This document shows positions 62,692 through 64,000 of a stretch of 64,000 nucleotides of DNA, piece after piece. Both the position numbers and the translations under genes were made by a program. The stretch covers positions 8,747,315-8,811,314 of the forward strand of contig CM041199.1 of assembly GCA_023078555.1 (NCBI GenBank), read 5' to 3'. The notes under the pieces are model-generated. The model was not told where the DNA came from. It ran no database searches and was given only the letters and a program-made list of their open reading frames with translations. Source of the stretch: Ulva prolifera (lineage: Eukaryota > Chlorophyta > Ulvophyceae > Ulvales > Ulvaceae). Position 1 is the stretch's first letter, and each line of letters begins with the position of its first letter.

Positions 62692-63559
62692 TTTGCGTAG
62701 AAACCAGGTGGCTTAAGCAACTCCCAAGCCTGTCTAGGCAACTCCCAAGCATAATTGCATAGATACCATGTGGCTTAAGCAACTTCCAAGCCTGTCTAGT
62801 CAAGTCCCAAGCATGTTCGCGTAGAAACCAGGTGGCTTAAGCAACTCCCAAGCCTGTCTAGGCAACTCCCAAGCATAATTGCATAGATACCAGGTGGCTT
62901 AAGCAACTCCCAAGCCTGTCTAGTCAACGCCCAAGCATGTTTGCGTAGAAACCAGGTGGCTTAAGCAACTCCCAAGCCCGTCTAGGCAACTCCCAAGCAT
63001 GTTTGCGTAGAATCCTGGTCGCTTAAGCAACTCCCAAGCCTGTCTAGGCAACTCCCAAGCCTGTCTAGTCAACTCCCAAGCATGTTTGCGTAGAAACCTG
63101 GTGGCTTAAGCAACTCCCAAGCCCGTCTAGGCAACTCCCAAGCATATTTGCTTAGAAAGCTGGTCGCTTAAGCAACTCCCAAGCCCGTCTAGGCAACTCC
63201 CAAGCATAATTGCATAGATACCAGGTGGCTTAAGCAACTCCCAAGCCTGTCTACGCAACTCTCAAGCATGTCTAGTCAACTCCTCAGCATGTTTGCGTAG
63301 AAACAAAGTCGTTTTAGCAACTCCCAAGCATGTCTAGTCAACTCCCAAGCATAATTGCATAGATACCAGGTGGCTTAAGCAACTCCCAAGCCTGTCTAGG
63401 CAACTCCCAAGCATGTTTGCGTAGAAACCTGGTCGCTTAAGCAACTCCCAAGCCTGTCTAGGCAACTCCCAAGCCTGTCTAGTCAACTCCCAAGCATGTT
63501 TGCGTAGAAACCTGGTGGCTTAAGCAACTCCCAAGCCCGTCTAGGCAACTCCCAAGCAT
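61802..63559. repeat. 890-bp tandem duplication near the right end
   Basis: About 61802-62669 matches about 62692-63559 (odd units 62388 and 63278; GCATGTTCGC at 61921 and 62811). The joint with the preceding 2,773-bp copy lies at 62691, so the 890-bp event used the end of that copy and is younger. 890 equals thirteen 62-bp units plus four 21-bp subunits. Confidence 0.78.
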
Positions 63560-64000
63560 AATTGCATAGATACCAGGTGGCTTAAGCAACTCCCAAGCCT
63601 GTCTACGCAACTCCCAAGCATGTCTAGTCAACTCCTCAGCATGTTTGCGTAGAAACAAAGTCGTTTTAGCAACTCCCAAGCATGTCTAGTCAACTCCCAA
63701 GCATAATTGCATAGATACCATGTGGCTTAAGCAACTCCCAAGCCTGTCTAGTCAAGTCCCAAGCATAATTGCATAGATACCAGGTGGCTTAAGCAACTCC
63801 CAAGCCTGTCTACGCAACTCTCAAGCATGTCTAGTCAACTCCTCAGCATGTTTGCGTAGAAACAAAGTCGTTTTAGCAACTCCCAAGCATGTCTAGTCAA
63901 CTCCCAAGCATAATTGCATAGATACCAGGTGGCTTAAGCAACTCCCAAGCCTGTCTAGGCAACTCCCAAGCATGTTTGCGTAGAAACCTGGTCGCTTAAG
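63560..64000. repeat. Right end of window, array continues
   Basis: Ordinary satellite with two cassettes close together (odd units 63630 and 63837, 207 bp apart). The second cassette has AACTCTCAAGCATG in its left flank. The array runs off the end inside a 41-mer. Confidence 0.85.

Larger units (their letters stand above)
1551..64000. repeat. 62-bp (41 + 21) satellite array, continues past the window
   Basis: About 62.4 kb made of two related subunits. The 41-bp one begins AACTCCCAAGCATG, has a middle of GCGTAGAAACC, and ends GGTGGCTTAAGC or GGTCGCTTAAGC. The 21-bp one begins AACTCCCAAG and ends CTGTCTAGGC, CTGTCTAGTC, ATGTCTACTC or ATGTCTACGC-like. They usually alternate, giving 62 bp, and extra 21-bp subunits give 83 bp. 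GC is about 52% by unit count. I saw no interruption by unique sequence, transposon or other repeat. Variant 41-bp types include a CATAATTGCATAGATACC type, a CATATTTGCTTAGAAAG type, a GTAGACTCCAGGCGG type and the odd cassette type. I do not recognise the family. Confidence 0.97.

Noticed and set aside
1793-63679. About 70 minus-strand reading frames of 66-92 codons that look like a protein family
   Set aside because: They are shadows of the cassette plus neighbouring units. The same frame recurs only because the cassette recurs, there is no plausible start context, and the rest of the array has stops in every frame every few units.
1551-64000. CRISPR array
   Set aside because: The DNA between repeated words is itself repetitive and not unique spacer sequence, and there are no cas genes.
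1551-64000. CENP-B box
   Set aside because: The odd unit (AAAGTCGTTTTAGC) was compared with the NTTCGNNNNANNCGGGN core in both orientations and lacks the TTCG and CGGG parts in the right spacing.
1551-64000. Galliform 41-bp satellites (CNM/PO41 type), because of the 41-bp subunit
   Set aside because: The length agrees, but I cannot align the sequences from memory, and the A-tract/T-tract pattern reported for avian repeats is not present. Length alone is not evidence.
1551-64000. Pol III promoter boxes or tRNA-derived repeat (TGGCTTAAGC resembling an A box)
   Set aside because: The A-box match fails at the conserved AG/GG positions, and no B box (GGTTCGANNCC-like) follows at a suitable distance.
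1-64000. Telomeric or subtelomeric array
   Set aside because: I saw no TTAGGG or other short telomere-type repeat on either strand; proximity to a telomere cannot be judged from this window.
1551-64000. Forkhead-type TGTTTGC and octamer-like TTTGCAT words
   Set aside because: These are short, low-information matches; the octamer-like word has a mismatch to ATTTGCAT, and nothing else supports a role.

Overview
The whole window is tandem-repeat (satellite) DNA. I find no protein-coding gene, RNA gene, transposon, telomere repeat or CRISPR array that I can support. This is a eukaryotic satellite block, probably from an animal with a long-read assembly, but the sequence alone does not let me name the species or say whether the locus is centromeric, pericentromeric or subtelomeric.

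Layout. Positions 1-1550 hold the end of a GC-rich (about 63% by unit count) satellite with a 49-bp monomer, itself a 31-bp plus 18-bp pair that share their first word. Most monomers fall into a four-type higher-order repeat (HOR) of about 196 bp. At 1548-1550 this stops abruptly, over a 3-base shared CTC, and a second, unrelated-looking satellite (about 52% GC) runs to the window end. Its basic unit is 62 bp, made of a 41-bp and a 21-bp subunit that both begin with AACTCCCAAG. Extra 21-bp subunits give 83-bp units.

Within the second satellite, duplications are nested at many scales. I could place copies at offsets of 559, 869, 890, 992, 1056, 1368, 2773, 2856, 3084, 3129, 7025, 12747 and 16597 bp. 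Almost all offsets equal whole numbers of 62-bp units plus whole 21-bp subunits, so growth has stayed in register with the subunits. A distinctive 145-bp cassette built around one odd 41-bp monomer (carrying AAACAAAGTCGTTTTAGC) occurs 64 times by my count. It is almost always in the same local context, with density differing from about one per 0.8 kb to one per 1.9 kb between blocks.

Nothing here works together as genes do. The possible biology is structural: satellite array expansion, a cassette that may mark amplification units, and repeated short sequences that resemble known protein-binding sites (p53-family half-site, partial CTCF/E-box, YY1 core). These motif matches are read by eye and are hypotheses. 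Reading frames of 60 to about 300 codons occur on both strands, but they are by-products of repeats whose periods are not multiples of three.
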